A stretch of DNA of 64,000 nucleotides from Zhengitettix transpicula (GCA_037074705.1 CM073590.1:53337895-53401894); one strand, 5' to 3'. Counted from the stretch's first letter, positions 46,501 to 58,980 are shown. Translations and numbers: made by a program. The notes: generated by a model from the letters alone, not told the origin.

Positions 46501-47851
46501 GGTGCTGGTCGGCTTTTATTCTTTCTGGAACTTGGAAGTGACTGGTAGTGAGATAATCAGTCGGTAGGACTCTACTCTGTGTCTGGTTTGGGTATGAGGA
46601 TAATTTGCTGCCAAATTTATTAGTATTGAGCATTAGTAAAATGCTTGACTGAATTTTGAGAACAGGCTCCACCCTCAGCTGTGCTGTGCTGGGGTGGTAC
46701 TTAATCGCTGACCCCACAGGCAATGAGATGGAACACAGCGCGGCCCAGATATGGCCGCTCCGCCTTGTCCTTTGCTCGCTGGAACAGAGTCAACAACTGC
46801 CAAAAACAAGAAACACTTGTCTCATTTACTCCCGCTCTCTTCTATCTTTAGGGTTGGCTATTCGTAGGAAGCGAATATTTTCTTTTGAGGTTTTCAATAA
46901 GTCATTTTCATTTTACTTCTGCCAGATTCATTTTATGATTGTTTTACAACCACTGGGTTAATTTAAGATTTTCAGATATTAGGATTACAATAATTGAATT
47001 GCGCAGTGAAGTTTTTTCACGTAACATTTTTTTAAACTATTGACGACGTTCCACAGTTTTTATTATTTAATTTAAAGGCCGCATATATTTAGTGCTATGA
47101 ATTTCTGACATAACAAAGTTCACTCTCATACTACGTTCTTCACACGTGTTAAAAAATAATTATTATACAGAGTTTTTGTTATCACTTTGTAACTCATTTA
47201 AAAGAGTTGAGATCTAGCAGTTAATATATTTGCAAAAGTAAAGTGTAGACTCGTCTATACACATACTTGAATATCTTCGACTGTACTTCACAATTAATCA
47301 ATTTGTGTACATTAGCATCAGTGTAATAGTGTGAGATGACTTCACTCAATCTTACCGAGTTCCTTCGCACCCTGCTATTATCTCCATTCCGTAACTTCGG
47401 CACTCTTTACTATATTATAATACTATATTATATAATATATAATACTATATTATATACACGTCTTCAGAAAAATTACTGTAAAATTTATTGTTACAAAAGC
47501 AAACGTATAATTCTACTAGGGAGAAAGCCAATTGTTTTTCTTAACGTGAAAATTGTTTGAGTATCAAGTTTATAATTGAATCCTTTTTGTAACCTATAGA
47601 AGTTTATTCCCACTTTCCGCCACTGATTGACATCAAAGATATTGCTTACTAGCAAATACCATGCCCAGCATAAATAAAAGTAAATTCGGTTGAATTACAT
47701 TTTTAAGATTTAACTGTTTCAAAAGGTGGCCTCAAAGTTATTTAACGCTTCAGATTAATAACAATTGAGGCGTCATTCTATAACATGAACAAAGTTCTTA
47801 TCCATGCTGTTAAAATCAGATTTTTAGACCGTTTGACATTTTGTCATAAGG

Positions 47852-47899
<48 letters not shown>

Positions 47900-48130
47900 G
47901 TATGCTAAAATCCCTTGTGAAAGTGAACAAAACCAAGGATTTAGAACGCCCACTGTATTTTTATCCGTATCGAGGATGGCAGTTTGATATTGATAAGAAC
48001 CTTCTCACGGCGTCGTGTAAAAATAAAAAAGTGTTTCATCGAAATAGGCCCGATCGTTAAAAGGGTCCGATTCAATCCAAAATCACTCGATTCTAAGTAA
48101 TGAAAGAGCATAAGTATATGTACTTGGTTA
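46501..48130. other. Spacer with one TA microsatellite
   Basis: A less AT-rich block at 46500-46860 has overlapping open frames on both strands but no motif I can name. A TA microsatellite lies at 47856-47896. No host exon is recognised. Confidence 0.4.
47856..47896. repeat. TA microsatellite
   Basis: About 41 bases of TA. The open frame across it (47785-48060) encodes a Tyr-Ile run and is not considered a gene. Confidence 0.95.
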
Positions 48131-48134
48131 ACGC

Positions 48135-49551
48135 ACGAGGGTTATTCTGAAAGTAAGGTCCGAGTTCTTATAAAACATAAAACATCAAAGATTTTTTGGA
48201 AAAATTTGTTTTTATTTAATTCCTTACATGTTTTCCTATTTTTACACATACTTTTCATATTTATTGTCAGAACGTTCTACAAGCTTTTGTATGCCTAAGT
48301 TATAGACGTCTGCCGCCTGTGAGGATAACAAGTCTTTAACTGCTTCTATCACCTGGTCATCTCTGGGGTAATGTGAGAAACTCACGTCTCGTCCTCTATG
48401 ACAGTATTCTCTAACAATTTATGATCTCCTTTATGATATCGGTCCAAAAAATCGATAGCACAAGACATTATTTTCACCTGTCTCTAAAAATTTGCAATTT
48501 CCAAATTGTGCCCTAGTTGGTTCCTAGTCTGCTTACTGAGGAACACTAAATGAAAAAAATGTCTTGTGTTCTTTATTTTTGGACCAGTATCATAAGGAAG
48601 ACGATCAAATTTTAGAGATGGTTGTCACAGGGGACGAGACGTGACTCCAGAGATGACGAGGTGAAAGAAAGTGGTTATCCTCACAGGCGGCAGACGCCTG
48701 TGACTTAGGCCTAATACAGACTTGTATACAAAGTCGAGCGATTTTGCATGTAGACAATGCCTATAGACAATCGGGCGACAAATTCTTGTATATAGACTCG
48801 CTTTCAGAACCAAATCGTGGAACATTGTTCCCGTCTAAAACAGGAGACTTGAGACAATTCTGAGAATTGCTGGGCCTAAAAATATTAATAACAGGTGTTT
48901 GTATGCAAACCAAGTATTTTATGACTAATTTTCTTTTTGCTCCCGGTGAAAAGCTGTTTTTAAATTGTCGATTTTTTCTACGTCACGTACGGACACTTAA
49001 AATTTTTGTCCCACCTTTCAATATCTATTATCTTCTTAATGCGATTTTAAATTCTGGCTTAGTCACTTCCCACAAACAAGATGATAATAATCTATTAAAA
49101 GTTAAACTTTCTTCGTTGGCCATATCTTGATAATAAACAAGTAAAAATAAAATAAATTAACGATGCGTTTTCCAGAACGCACAGAGGATAACTGGAGACC
49201 ATGTCTACAGAAGCGTCTACACTACGAAATATTACGCAACGATCTCTAACAATTCTGAGAATTGTCTCAAGTCTACCATTTCTGACGGGAGACCAATTTA
49301 CGGCGATTTGGTCCTGAAAGCGTGTATATAAACAAGAATTTGTCACTTGATTGTCTGTAGACATTGTCTAAATTCAAAAACGCTCGACATTTAGCATACA
49401 AAAGCTTGTAGAACTTTATGACAAATGTTTAAACAAATATGGAAACTATGTCGAAAAATATAGAAACATATAAGGAATTAACTAAAGAAAAAAATCTGTG
49501 ATGGTTTATGTTTTATTAGAAATCGGAACTTACTTTTCGAATAACCGCCGT
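48135..49551. mobile_element. Palindromic mariner relic split by a MITE
   Basis: Both outer ends are mariner 3' ends: ACGAGGGTTATTCTGAAAGT at the left and its counterpart (GGTTATTCGAAAAGTAAGTT in reverse complement) at the right. The left half read on the minus strand gives FLDRYHKGDHKLLENTV, a DET block, LLSSQAADVYNLGIQKLVER. The right half read on the plus strand gives FLDQYHKEDDQILEMVVTG then DET, LSSQAAD and, after an interruption, IQKLVELYDKCLNKYGNYVE. So two truncated transposase copies point outward from a centre near 48530. In both, most of the catalytic domain between DET and LSSQAAD is deleted. Confidence 0.75.
48733..49390. mobile_element. Foldback MITE nested in the palindromic mariner
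   Basis: Arms of about 140 bp are inverted: GTCGAGCGATTTTGCATGTA, TTCTTGTATATAGACTCGCT and AGACTTGAGACAATTCTGAG at the left are matched in reverse complement at about 49245-49390. The interior (48870-49245) has no transposase motif. The mariner frame resumes right after it (TTAGGC before, ATACAAAAGCTTGTAG after), so the insertion point is clear to within a few bases. Confidence 0.75.
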
Positions 49552-50598
49552 AATTCGTATGATTGCTACAAGTGATTTCTAGAGCTGAATAGAATAAAAA
49601 TTTTCCATAGATTCTCATGTTTAAGTAACTTGTTATACAAGATTCCAGAACCTTCTCTTCAAGGATGTGGAAAGAGTCATAAATTTTAAATTGTTTTTAC
49701 CCTATAATTCATTTATCTCACAATAATGCATAACATGATAACATAACAGATTATTATTTATATCAATTATTAGAATTGATGCTAAATTTATTATTATTAT
49801 TTATTACAAATACTTTAAACAAGTAAATAAATTCTCCTGAGAGAGTAAGTATGGATATTTTTTTGAACTGCTATCTGCAAGAGACATACAATTATAATTA
49901 CACCGTTTTGTACCCGAAGAAAAAGTGTTTACGCGAACAAAGTGATTACTCTCCAGGAAAATTAATCACAGAGAAATCGATAAATGATGTAAATATGCAA
50001 AGATTTGCCATGTTACGCGCCATGTGGTTCTGTGACATAAAAATGGTGGGGTGGCAGAAAGAATTCCTGGCGCGGTACGCAAAAGAGTGTTGCCCTCTTC
50101 GCCTTCACCGAGCCGTAGGAATGGTCTGTGTTTACGACAACGGCGCCGTTGATCCGTGCTGTTATATTTAGAGGTCCCTCCTGTATTAATAGCCCCGGAA
50201 ACAAGATAGCGAGAGCAATTGTCGGGGAAACCCGACTAGACTTTGGACACAAGGGCGTTCTTCCTTCCAGAAAAAAAAGGAAAAACACACTGTTGGGCCG
50301 GTGCTGGCTTGCCTAGCAACAACTGCCATATACATGTTATTCTTGTCGCGATTTTGCAAACAGAATTACTTCAATGGGTATAAAAAGTTTCTCATACTCA
50401 TTATCAGAGCTTTCAAACGGTTTAAATAATAAATATATATTGTAATTAACGCAAAATATGTGTACTGAGAAGAATACTAAACACACGTCGTGTACACGAT
50501 GTATGGTATAAATTAAATACTATCAAAAAGCAATAAATAAACTAATTAGATATAGAAGAAGCCAATCAAACAGACAAAGTTAAGTGATATAATAAATG
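49552..50598. other. Spacer with a less AT-rich block
   Basis: At 50010-50290 base composition shifts towards GC, and open frames occur on both strands. The minus frame contains TLFCVPRQEFFLPPHHFYVT, which looks like transposon-derived sequence but was not placed in a family. Confidence 0.35.
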
Positions 50599-50745
50599 CT
50601 ACACAACGTTTCTGCAACCCTTGTTGCTTTCGGCAGGTGATTTTAAGGCGTAAGAGCTGTGAGACCGACACATATCACAACTGGTGAATTTAAAAGCAAA
50701 GCTCACCTGATGAAAGCGACAGGGATTACAGAAACGTTGAGCAGT
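50599..50745. repeat. Inverted pair of GAAACGTTG-type elements
   Basis: The left arm ACAACGTTTCTGCAACCCTT, then GTTGCTTTCGGCAGGTGA, faces the right arm TCACCTGATGAAAGCGACAG, then GGATTACAGAAACGTTGAG. The paired boxes CTGATGA and GAAAC are again hammerhead-like. The left flank also has the CAGACAAAGTTAAGTGATAT tail in reverse orientation. Confidence 0.6.
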
Positions 50746-51611
50746 GTTTAAAATTATAATTTAATTTTTTCTTCATCTAGTACAGACGTTTTTAAATTCT
50801 CAACATTACACGAACTATTGAAATAGTAAACGAAAATGTCAATTTTTAAAAATAAATACGCTAATTAACTTAAAGTGATTATAATATTTTTTTGAATATT
50901 TCAGCTATATACTGAAAGAATGCTATTTTTTTTGCGACTCATAAATATTTGATAGTGTATTGTGTTATTAATTTCAATGGAAATCAGTAAAATGAATATA
51001 ATTTTTTTTAGTTAAAATATAATTTAGAGAATTTATGTCTTTCAGCGCTGGAAGTGCCAAGAATCGACATATATCTGGCGTTTAATCTAAGTTTTATTTG
51101 TTATAAGAAATTTATTATAAAATTTTTGCTTTTTGAAATTATATTCAATATATAATTTTAATTGATTGAATTGGTTATTTTTGTAGTTGTCTTCAAAAAG
51201 GTCATAAAGTGTGGTTTTGAATTCTTTAAATTTAATTTCTCACTTTTATTTTTTATTAATATAGTACGTGATCAGGTTCAAAACGTTGTATTGCTTTTCT
51301 TGTATTTTTATGAGAAGTAATTTTCTAATTTAATTGTATTAAAATAAAATATTTCTGAATTTTTTGGGTTATTTACTTATTTGAATTTAGAGATTTTGTG
51401 AACATCCTATCAGAATTTCATATTTTTTAATCGAGAGACAATTTAATTCTCTGACGTTCGATGTGGTCCGTTTTCAATTTTCACGTCATAAAAAATGACG
51501 ACGTGTTATTTCTTCTTCAATATACAAGGTACTCCTCCTGTTTGGATAAACAAATATTTAACTTCTCTCTATTGAATCTAATAATTACGGCGATAAAGCG
51601 TGCGGACTCTG
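50746..51611. other. AT-rich spacer, nothing recognised
   Basis: Strongly AT-rich, with no exon or repeat signal recognised. Confidence 0.45.
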
Positions 51612-51624
51612 ATAAATGAAACGA

Positions 51625-52196
51625 GAGGACTGTCTGCGAGAGCTATTCTCTCGCAGGCAATACCTGCGAGGGATGTTCTCTCGCAGGCAGAACCTTGTAG
51701 GAGAGATACGAAGGGGCTACCTTTGGGGATGCCTTTTCCTCTCCGTTTTTGAACTAAGGTTCTCACAAGCCGAGGCACCTCGACCTGTTCTGAGAGGTGT
51801 ATGTTCCGGGGTCACAGACCTTGGGCATACGGTAAGAGTTGTCCGCTATTCCAATTGGGAATAGTCGGCCGTCTGGCTCCTAAACTGGTCGAGGCACGGA
51901 GAAGGGAATGCTGCGTCCCCACATCAAACTCCTCTCCTGCTATCGGAAGGGCGTGGGACAAGTACCCAATGCTCGACCTACCTGATGCAGGTTTTTCTAG
52001 GGTTTTCCCTGCATTTCTTTAGGCGAATGCCGGGTTGGATCCTTAAAATATAGCCCGCGGGTCCTAGTTAACCCTTGGCTACCTTCCTCTACCCTTCCAC
52101 ACCCCCCCTTTCAAATCCCTTCCTATGCTATTAAAGTTGAGTTGCCACCATGCGGATTACCCTCATGTAGCCTGTTACCTAAAAAAATTTAAAAAA
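51625..52196 (+). mobile_element. Retroposon copy G, near full length
   Basis: Flanked by ATAAATGAAACGA (51612-51624) and ATAAGTGAAACGA (52197-52209), a 13-bp duplication with one mismatch. The 5' end carries two consecutive hairpins: CTGCGAGAGCTATTCTCTCG (from 51634), then CTGCGAGGGATGTTCTCTCG (from about 51664). The body matches copies C, D and E, and an A-rich tail follows CATGTAGCCTGTTACC. Frames at 51616-52022 are not protein-like. Confidence 0.85.
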
Positions 52197-52209
52197 ATAA
52201 GTGAAACGA

Positions 52210-53579
52210 ATATTTCTGGGCTCTTTGTTTTTTTTCTTCCACGTTTTGGAAAGTTATTGGGCCAATTATATTGTTTAAATTAAAAATAGTTGACATAAAA
52301 GGGCGAATTTAAAAATTTTAACGTATGTAAAGATGTTGTTTATACGAGAGACATTAAATCGCTTTCGTTGACGAGATTTCTTGATCTGAAATCCAGCCAA
52401 ACTTCATATCGAGCTCTGTTTTGTAACGTCGTTCATTACTCTTCCACGGTACTGATCGATACCCTGTACTTTTTCAAGCAAACAAAATGATGCAACCGAG
52501 TGAACTTCATACTCACGTGTAGAGGTCAATATCTCCGTGTTATTTAGTGCATAAGTTGACAGTGCAGCCCTCCAGTCAACAGTGATATGAAAGGAAGTTG
52601 TTGTTCTCACTGAATCTTGTTAAAACTAGAAGTCTCATGTCTGACCTCATGATACGTTAATATTCCTCTGTTATTTTGTTGCTTCCAAGAAACATTCACG
52701 TATCAGAAATTAAAAAATATTTTGTTTTAAGTATATTTTATATTAGTATGCTGGAATAGTTTCCTTACGATAAATCAGGCACAGATTTCTTCATATCTTA
52801 ACCAGACGCGAGAAGTGATATGCAGAAACGGACGGAAATGAAAAAATACAATTTTACCTACCAGATAACTCGAAGGCATGTTTCATATTTATTAGAATGA
52901 AGAGTAACTACGATTTTGAGTTACATTTCTTCTAAACCACAATTTTTATTTTTACAGAAATTTTAAGAAGCAGATTTTTGAAGTAATTCTACTTTTTCAT
53001 ATTCATATATTGAATCAGTTCATACGATTAAAGACTTACTGACTATCGAAGAAATGTTTTAATTAATGAGCGATACTAAATGTATAGGTGAAGGACAAAA
53101 TATTGAATATTTGGTGCTTTTAAATAAACGAATGAATTTTTCACCTCCTTTCTTCCTATTTAGTAGTCACATATTTATGACAGACCCTACATACTGTGAC
53201 TTACACAATTTCGGCATATTACTATATGACATTCATTGGTGATTGCAATATTTGCAGGTGGTAGATAAAGTTTATATATTTAAATAATATTCTTGGATTG
53301 TTATAACCCATATTATTTATCTGTGCTATGCCTGTGACACTCGACCCACAATTTTCCAAAATTTTTAGTCTGCAAAGAAGGATTTTGTTTCTAATAAAAT
53401 ATGTTATCTGATAATAATAAAAATACTTCATTGAAATCACACAAAGTCAGAACTTTGTAGAATATTGTAGGAGGATTATCAAAAACAGGTTCTTTCGTGA
53501 TCAGGTTAAATTTATTCAAAGTAATCCACAAATCTTATTCAAGCCTCAAATCATAGCTAAATTTTTATTAAGAAATATC
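52210..53579. other. Spacer, no confident exon
   Basis: A minus-strand frame at 52610-52404 contains a donor-like CTACACGTGAGTATG but has a weak acceptor and no recognisable protein motif. Nothing else is recognised. Confidence 0.35.
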
Positions 53580-53668
53580 GATGGGAAAATGTCTACCGGA
53601 TAGGGAATCGAACCCAGGCAAGTTGAAGGTCCTGGATTCGATTCCCGGACGAAATTTTTCATCCATAT
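53580..53668. repeat. Hairpin with tRNA T-arm-like stem
   Basis: GGGAATCGAACCCAGG (53603) faces CCTGGATTCGATTCCC (53631) across a 12-base loop. The arms match at 15 of 16 positions and contain the GATTCGATTCC pattern of the pol III B box. The similarity extends outward (ATGGGAAAATGTCTACCGG against the ATGGATGAAAAATTTCGTCC strand). It is probably derived from the ends of tRNA-type SINEs facing each other. Confidence 0.5.
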
Positions 53669-53699
53669 TTTTTCGTTAAATTTATTTTAACCGTCGTGA

Positions 53700-53885
53700 T
53701 ACTTTTCATAGATTTCGACCATTAACAGGCCATAATCATCTCTAACATTTCACCTTCAAATTAACACTTTATACACGTTCTACATGGTTTAAGTGTAAAA
53801 ATGTTTATAAATTATTAATATTAAGACGAGATTATTATGACTTGTCAATGGTCGAAATTTCATAAATGCCCCATTAATGAAACTA
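53700..53885. repeat. Inverted repeat around 53.8 kb
   Basis: CATAGATTTCGACCATTAAC, then AGGCCATAAT, near 53708 is mirrored by ATTATGACTTGTCAATGGTC, then GAAATTTCATA, near 53853. Arms are about 35-40 bp and the spacer about 110 bp. Confidence 0.5.
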
Positions 53886-55189
53886 TTTATAGGAGGCTGT
53901 TGTATATAAATCCCACCTGCACACCACGCTATGAACCATCTGGAAGCTTTTACTCTTTCTCTTATAAGGTTTAGTGGCCTTCGAAGGGTCTATAATATAA
54001 TCATAAGAAATAAATTTTCTTTTTTGAAGTAATTTAAATCATATAAGGACTAAGTAGAGTTCGTAGTACAAGGAATGTGCTCAATAGATTTCTTTAAACC
54101 TATACATTTTGTCGTTGAATATTTACAGTTTTAATTTATTTCACGAAGTGATATACGAATCTTATAATAATCAAAGAAAGTAAAGCAGGAATATTTTAAA
54201 TGATATTTCTCGTATTACTGTGGTTTCAGATTTGTGGTTAATTTATTGTAATGAGACTCATTGTCTCTTTAATGTGTGTGAGAATTGTCAAATATTCAAA
54301 TGTAGTTTCTTGTTTCAGTAAAGGAACTATGTGCAGTGGCTCCTGTCACGACTCCTAAGTCAATGTCAGATTGTTCTGTTGCTAGCTTCTTGTTTTCTTG
54401 ACCTCTTCCGCAAACATTATCTCTAAAAAATTAGTTATGTTCCCAATGATACGATATTGTTATCCCGTCCTATTTTATAATCTCCAATGGTTTATATGTT
54501 GCGATTGCTTCAAAGATAAATAAATTAACCGGCATACCTTGCTTTTTAAATGTTACTAAGAGGACTGGTGAAGGATCGAATATTCATAAATCACAAGAGT
54601 ATTGGTTTATCGAATTGATTATTAATCAGTATGTACCAATTACGCGTGAATATAATAAAGTGAAGGCATTGTTTTGATATGCGAGAAGAGATGTTTACAT
54701 ATGGCAAAAAATGTAACACTTATTATTACAATTAATTTTCTGCTTTCAATTGATACTTTTAATATATTAATTAACTGAGAAGACATCTTCATTACATATT
54801 TTTTTAGACAGGATAATTAAGTAATCACAGAATTTACGAAAGAGTCATTTTTAAATACTACTTATAGCGTAGTCGTTGGTTAAGCTTCGCATATGGAAAA
54901 ATGGTAATCTTGTTATATCACAAATTTATCACGAATCTTCAATTATCGTATGGTTTACTAAAGTTCCATTCCTCTAACATTAATATTTAATAAGTTAATC
55001 TAAAGGAGTACCGTCCAGTTTGTCAAAAACCTCAGATAATCAAATATCATCGGAATGATTTCTGTTATCGATTCAAAAAGAGAGAAGATACTTTCGGTGT
55101 ACCATTGACTGCATTGGTTGACATCTGCATAATGTCCAAGTAGAGTGAGTGATATGTGTTATAATAATAAAGGTGAGAGAAAAATAATA

Positions 55190-55290
55190 GATGTTTGAAA
55201 TAATAAGTCATTCGAGTCAGAAAAGTATATTGATTATTCAGAAAAAAATTCTAATTAAACATTATACTTTTCTGACTCAAGGACGTCTAT
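55190..55290. repeat. Hairpin, 16-bp perfect core
   Basis: GAGTCAGAAAAGTATA near 55215 pairs perfectly with TATACTTTTCTGACTC near 55264, with weaker pairing outward. It lies in AT-rich spacer. Confidence 0.6.
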
Positions 55291-55439
55291 TAATTTATTT
55301 TATTATAAAACATTAAATATTTTTCTCTTCTAATAAATTAAAGAGACTATTTGTTTGTTTGTGTGTGTACGTTCTGCATACAAATATACACCCATGGAGC
55401 AAATTTGACCAAATTTCGAACACATGTTCCTTTCAAACC

Positions 55440-55995
55440 AGAAACAAACACTATGGGGTAAGACACGAAAACGGGGATGGAAAGTTTCAAACATGCTCAA
55501 ATGGCCGATATTTCCGTCGGATAAATATGTATGAGGTCAATGAGATTGATAGTGTTTCTCCCGATAATTATTTATATAATTTCAACCACATTGGAGGGGG
55601 GCACACTTAGGGGTGGGGGTGAAGGGGCGTTTAAAAAAACAACGCGAAAACAAATGAGATTAGAGTCTAATTCGGGGTTAAGAATGTCACTGAGTTAAAT
55701 TATGACATTCAACTTGCCCTTTAACACTCAGGGGCGGTTATGTATATTTTCAAACACGTTAAAAGGCAGATATTTTGGAAAATAAGTTTCAAACACGTTA
55801 AAAGGCAGATATTTTCGGGATCCACGTGATAGATTGCGTTACTACAGATATTTTTGTGTATGATTGCAACCCATTTCGGCATGGGAGGGGAACGTCTTTA
55901 TGGATGGGGTAAAGGGGCGTTACATAAAAAAGGCGAAAACAACCAAGATTGGAGTCAAATCCGGGGCTATGCATGTCACTGAGTTTACTATTGAC
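55440..55995. repeat. Two-unit tandem duplication, period ~290 bp
   Basis: Phrases recur in order: GGGGCGTTTAAAAAAACAAC, then GCGAAAAC near 55625, against GGGGCGTTACATAAAAAAGG, then CGAAAAC near 55914; AATGTCACTGAGTTAAA against CATGTCACTGAGTTTAC; and TTTCAAACATG..CAAATGGCCGATATTT against TTTCAAACACGTTAAAAGGC. The latter phrase is itself doubled at 55748 and 55787. Confidence 0.6.
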
Positions 55996-58309
55996 AACCC
56001 GGGCAATGTCTAATCATTCATAAAAGTGTCTGTTCGTATGCAGTACAAAAATTTAATATTGATTTCGTAAATAAATAATCCGGTTACTCTGTCGATAGTT
56101 AAGGAAATTTTGAACGAACGGAATAAGTAAGAAAATATCCTACGTGTCGAACAGTAAAAGCAATGTTCGTCTTCGTGTCAAAACTGGAAAGACACTAGGA
56201 CACTCGAATCCGAGAAATTCGTAATGAAATAAAACTTAAATTCTGTAAATTATTGATGTCTTTGTACGTTCTGAGAGAATTATAATTGCCTCTAAAATTG
56301 GAAGGTCTGTTCAGTTTATTTTAAATCTATGTCAAACGATTAGTATTTGGAGTAAACAATAAAACATATCGAAAATAAAATTTATAATTATATTTCAAAG
56401 AAAGTTCTGTCAGTTGCCGGTATCGTTTGCCGGGAAAGTATCTTAGATAGTTGTACCACTAACAGCCCTAAAATATTTACCAACCTGCCAGTCAGGAAGC
56501 CTAGAAGTTTGTCTGTGGTCCTCAGACCGCCTAATCTCGATCCAAATCCGTTTCATCACACGACTCAGTCCAAAGCATTTAAACCACATCATTGACATCT
56601 TTATTTAGTGTATGCACTTAAATTTATTTTGAAATAATTCATTTAATCATAATACTCAGTTTAACGATATTTGTTCAATCGATAAAATTCCTTACTCAAA
56701 TATTTAGATAAGCATATTTAAATAATTGAATTTAGAATTAATTTCAATGAAATGTTATTTATTCCCGAAATATGATTCAAAGGAAACTTTCACCATATAT
56801 TTTATTATAGATGATGAAGAACACTATTTTGATTAGATATTGTTTAAACTATTTATAAAGTTTGCATTAGAGAAAATAAATATCTATTTCAAACTCTGGC
56901 ATGCTAATTATGCTGGTACATTTGCCTTCTAGATGAAAAAATTAGTCAAGAAGTATCTATAAATATGCATTTAAACAATCGCACTTGGCATGTAGATAGC
57001 AGTATCTTTTATATTCCGATGAAATTGTGTCAGTAGTATTTCGTTGATTGAGTGTCGAGAGAACAGTCGAACTTTAGCATTGCAGACATGTAAAAATGGA
57101 CCAGTAAAATATTTCTCATTTGTTACTGGTAAATATGTTGTTATCTCACCCAGAAGATAATACAGGACTGTTCTCTTGACCTCTTACGAAGCAACACCGA
57201 CTGATTTAGAAACCTTAGAGTTCTATTGCACTTTTTTCCAGTGACCTTCCTGGGAGTTTATGGAATTTTCAAACACCAGAAACTTGTACAAAGTTTATCA
57301 GGATATATGAAATCAAAGATTTACAAAATCAAAATTGTGCTATTCTAAGGAATTTTGAAGTTTTCACTCAGTGCTTTATAATGTACGTTTATCTTCAGGC
57401 GTTATAACGTAAGAGTTAAATCGTATAATTTTTGGTGTTTTAACGTTACATTCGCTTCCTGCATCGTAAACACAGTCCGGTTAATTCCCCTAAACGACGA
57501 ATTTATTACCTAGATGATTAGTTTTGTAACAGGGATAGTTATTTGATGACTTCGTTTTTTAGTAATACGAAAGTATGTAGATGCACGAGCCAAAAGCATT
57601 AGGAAGACAGAATTTTGTGTCTGATATTATGTTTAATATTTAATTACAAATTGAAAACGTAATCTAATTCATAATTTAGTGAACTGGACAAGTAAAACAT
57701 TCTAATTTTATCAAACACACCACGAAACTATGTCAAAATTTCACAAATTATATTCTTTAATATTTGTATCACAAAACAAAGGAACTACAAAAAAGATCGA
57801 TAATTTTTAAGGTACTGGGACAAAGTTTCTTATTATTTTTCTACGAACTCAAATATTTATCTTGTTAATTTTCAGGTTTCCTTAAAATCCAGTTTGAATA
57901 ACTTGTTTGTTTTAGGAGACGTATAGTTATTATGATAAATTGTTACTAACACGAAATAAGAACCAGCACGAATTCTTACGAACGAGTTATTCGTTTGGAC
58001 AAGGTAAGCTAAGAAACGATATTAATTATTCTCGAATGATGTATATGTCTAGGTTTCTTGCATTTTGAAACCTAAGTTTTTAATACAACTTGTTTTACTC
58101 CATTTATTGAACAATCTGTCTGCAATCACTCAATAAGTTCGCTTTTCGATTGTTTACATTGGCTTGTAGCAAACGATCCTGCGAATACCCTCCATTTATT
58201 TTTAACTATATAACACTATAAGCAATTTTTAATGATAATACTACTTCAGTTAATGTCAAGACTGTTGTTTTAAATTTTTTTAAACGTTTTAATTGTTCAG
58301 TTGGGTTCA
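55996..58309. other. AT-rich spacer, nothing recognised
   Basis: No exon or repeat family is recognised on either strand. Confidence 0.45.
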
Positions 58310-58527
58310 TTAAATTGTTCACTATATTTTAGAATGAATTTGGATATTTCGTCTTTAATTGTTGGTATGGATAACTCGTTTTGGATATTTGTAACAGGGA
58401 CAGACCACAGTGCATTCGCTTTTAATCGTAACAGTTTCTTTTGAAAGCTTTGTATGATTTCAATATTACTGTTACTTGCAGTTCCCCAAATTTGGATACC
58501 GTAAGTCTATATAAGTTTTTTTTAGTG

Positions 58528-58980
58528 TAACAGGCTACACAAGGGCGGAAACTCCCCTTTAATAGCATAGGAAGGGATTTGAAAGGGAAGATGCGGAAGG
58601 GTAGAGGCCAAGGTTTAACTAGGGCCCCCGGGCTGTGGTTTAAGGATCCTACCTACTATTCACCTAATAGTGACCCTAGAAAACCTTCATCTGTCGGTCA
58701 TTTGCTAATGGTCCCACGCCCTTCCGAAGCCGGCAGACGAGTTTTCTGTGGGGTCGCAGCATTCCCTTCTCCGTACCTCGACCAGTTTAGGAGGCAGCTG
58801 GCCTATGGGAATAGCGGACAACTCTTACCGTATGAACGTATACCTCTCAAAATTGGCCGAGGTGCCTCGGCTTGTGGGAACCTTAGTTCAAAAACGGAGA
58901 GAAAAAGGCATCCCCCAAAGGTAGCCCCTTCGTGTCTCTCCGACAAGGCTCTGCCTGCGAGAGAACATCCCTCGCAGGCA
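58528..58980 (-). mobile_element. Retroposon copy H, nested in the Jockey relic
   Basis: A T-run at 58512-58519 is followed by GTAACAGGCTACACAAGGG and the family order down to the hairpin segment CTGCGAGAGAACATCCCTCG near 58955. Several small deletions shorten it. It sits head-on to the Jockey fragment that reads TYGIQIWG. Confidence 0.75.

Noticed and set aside
49851..50171. Plus frame of 106 codons
   Set aside because: No domain or splice context; the overlapping minus frame is equally open, and the block looks transposon-derived.
50702..50740. Active hammerhead ribozyme
   Set aside because: CTGATGA and GAAAC boxes are present, but the bases between them do not form a credible stem II. 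Kept only as a finding to test.
52404..52610. Possible minus-strand exon with a GTGAGT donor
   Set aside because: Weak acceptor, no recognisable protein motif, and no way to link it to the ligase gene.
53603..53646. A tRNA gene
   Set aside because: Only a T-arm-like hairpin is present; no acceptor stem, D-arm or anticodon arm can be folded around it.
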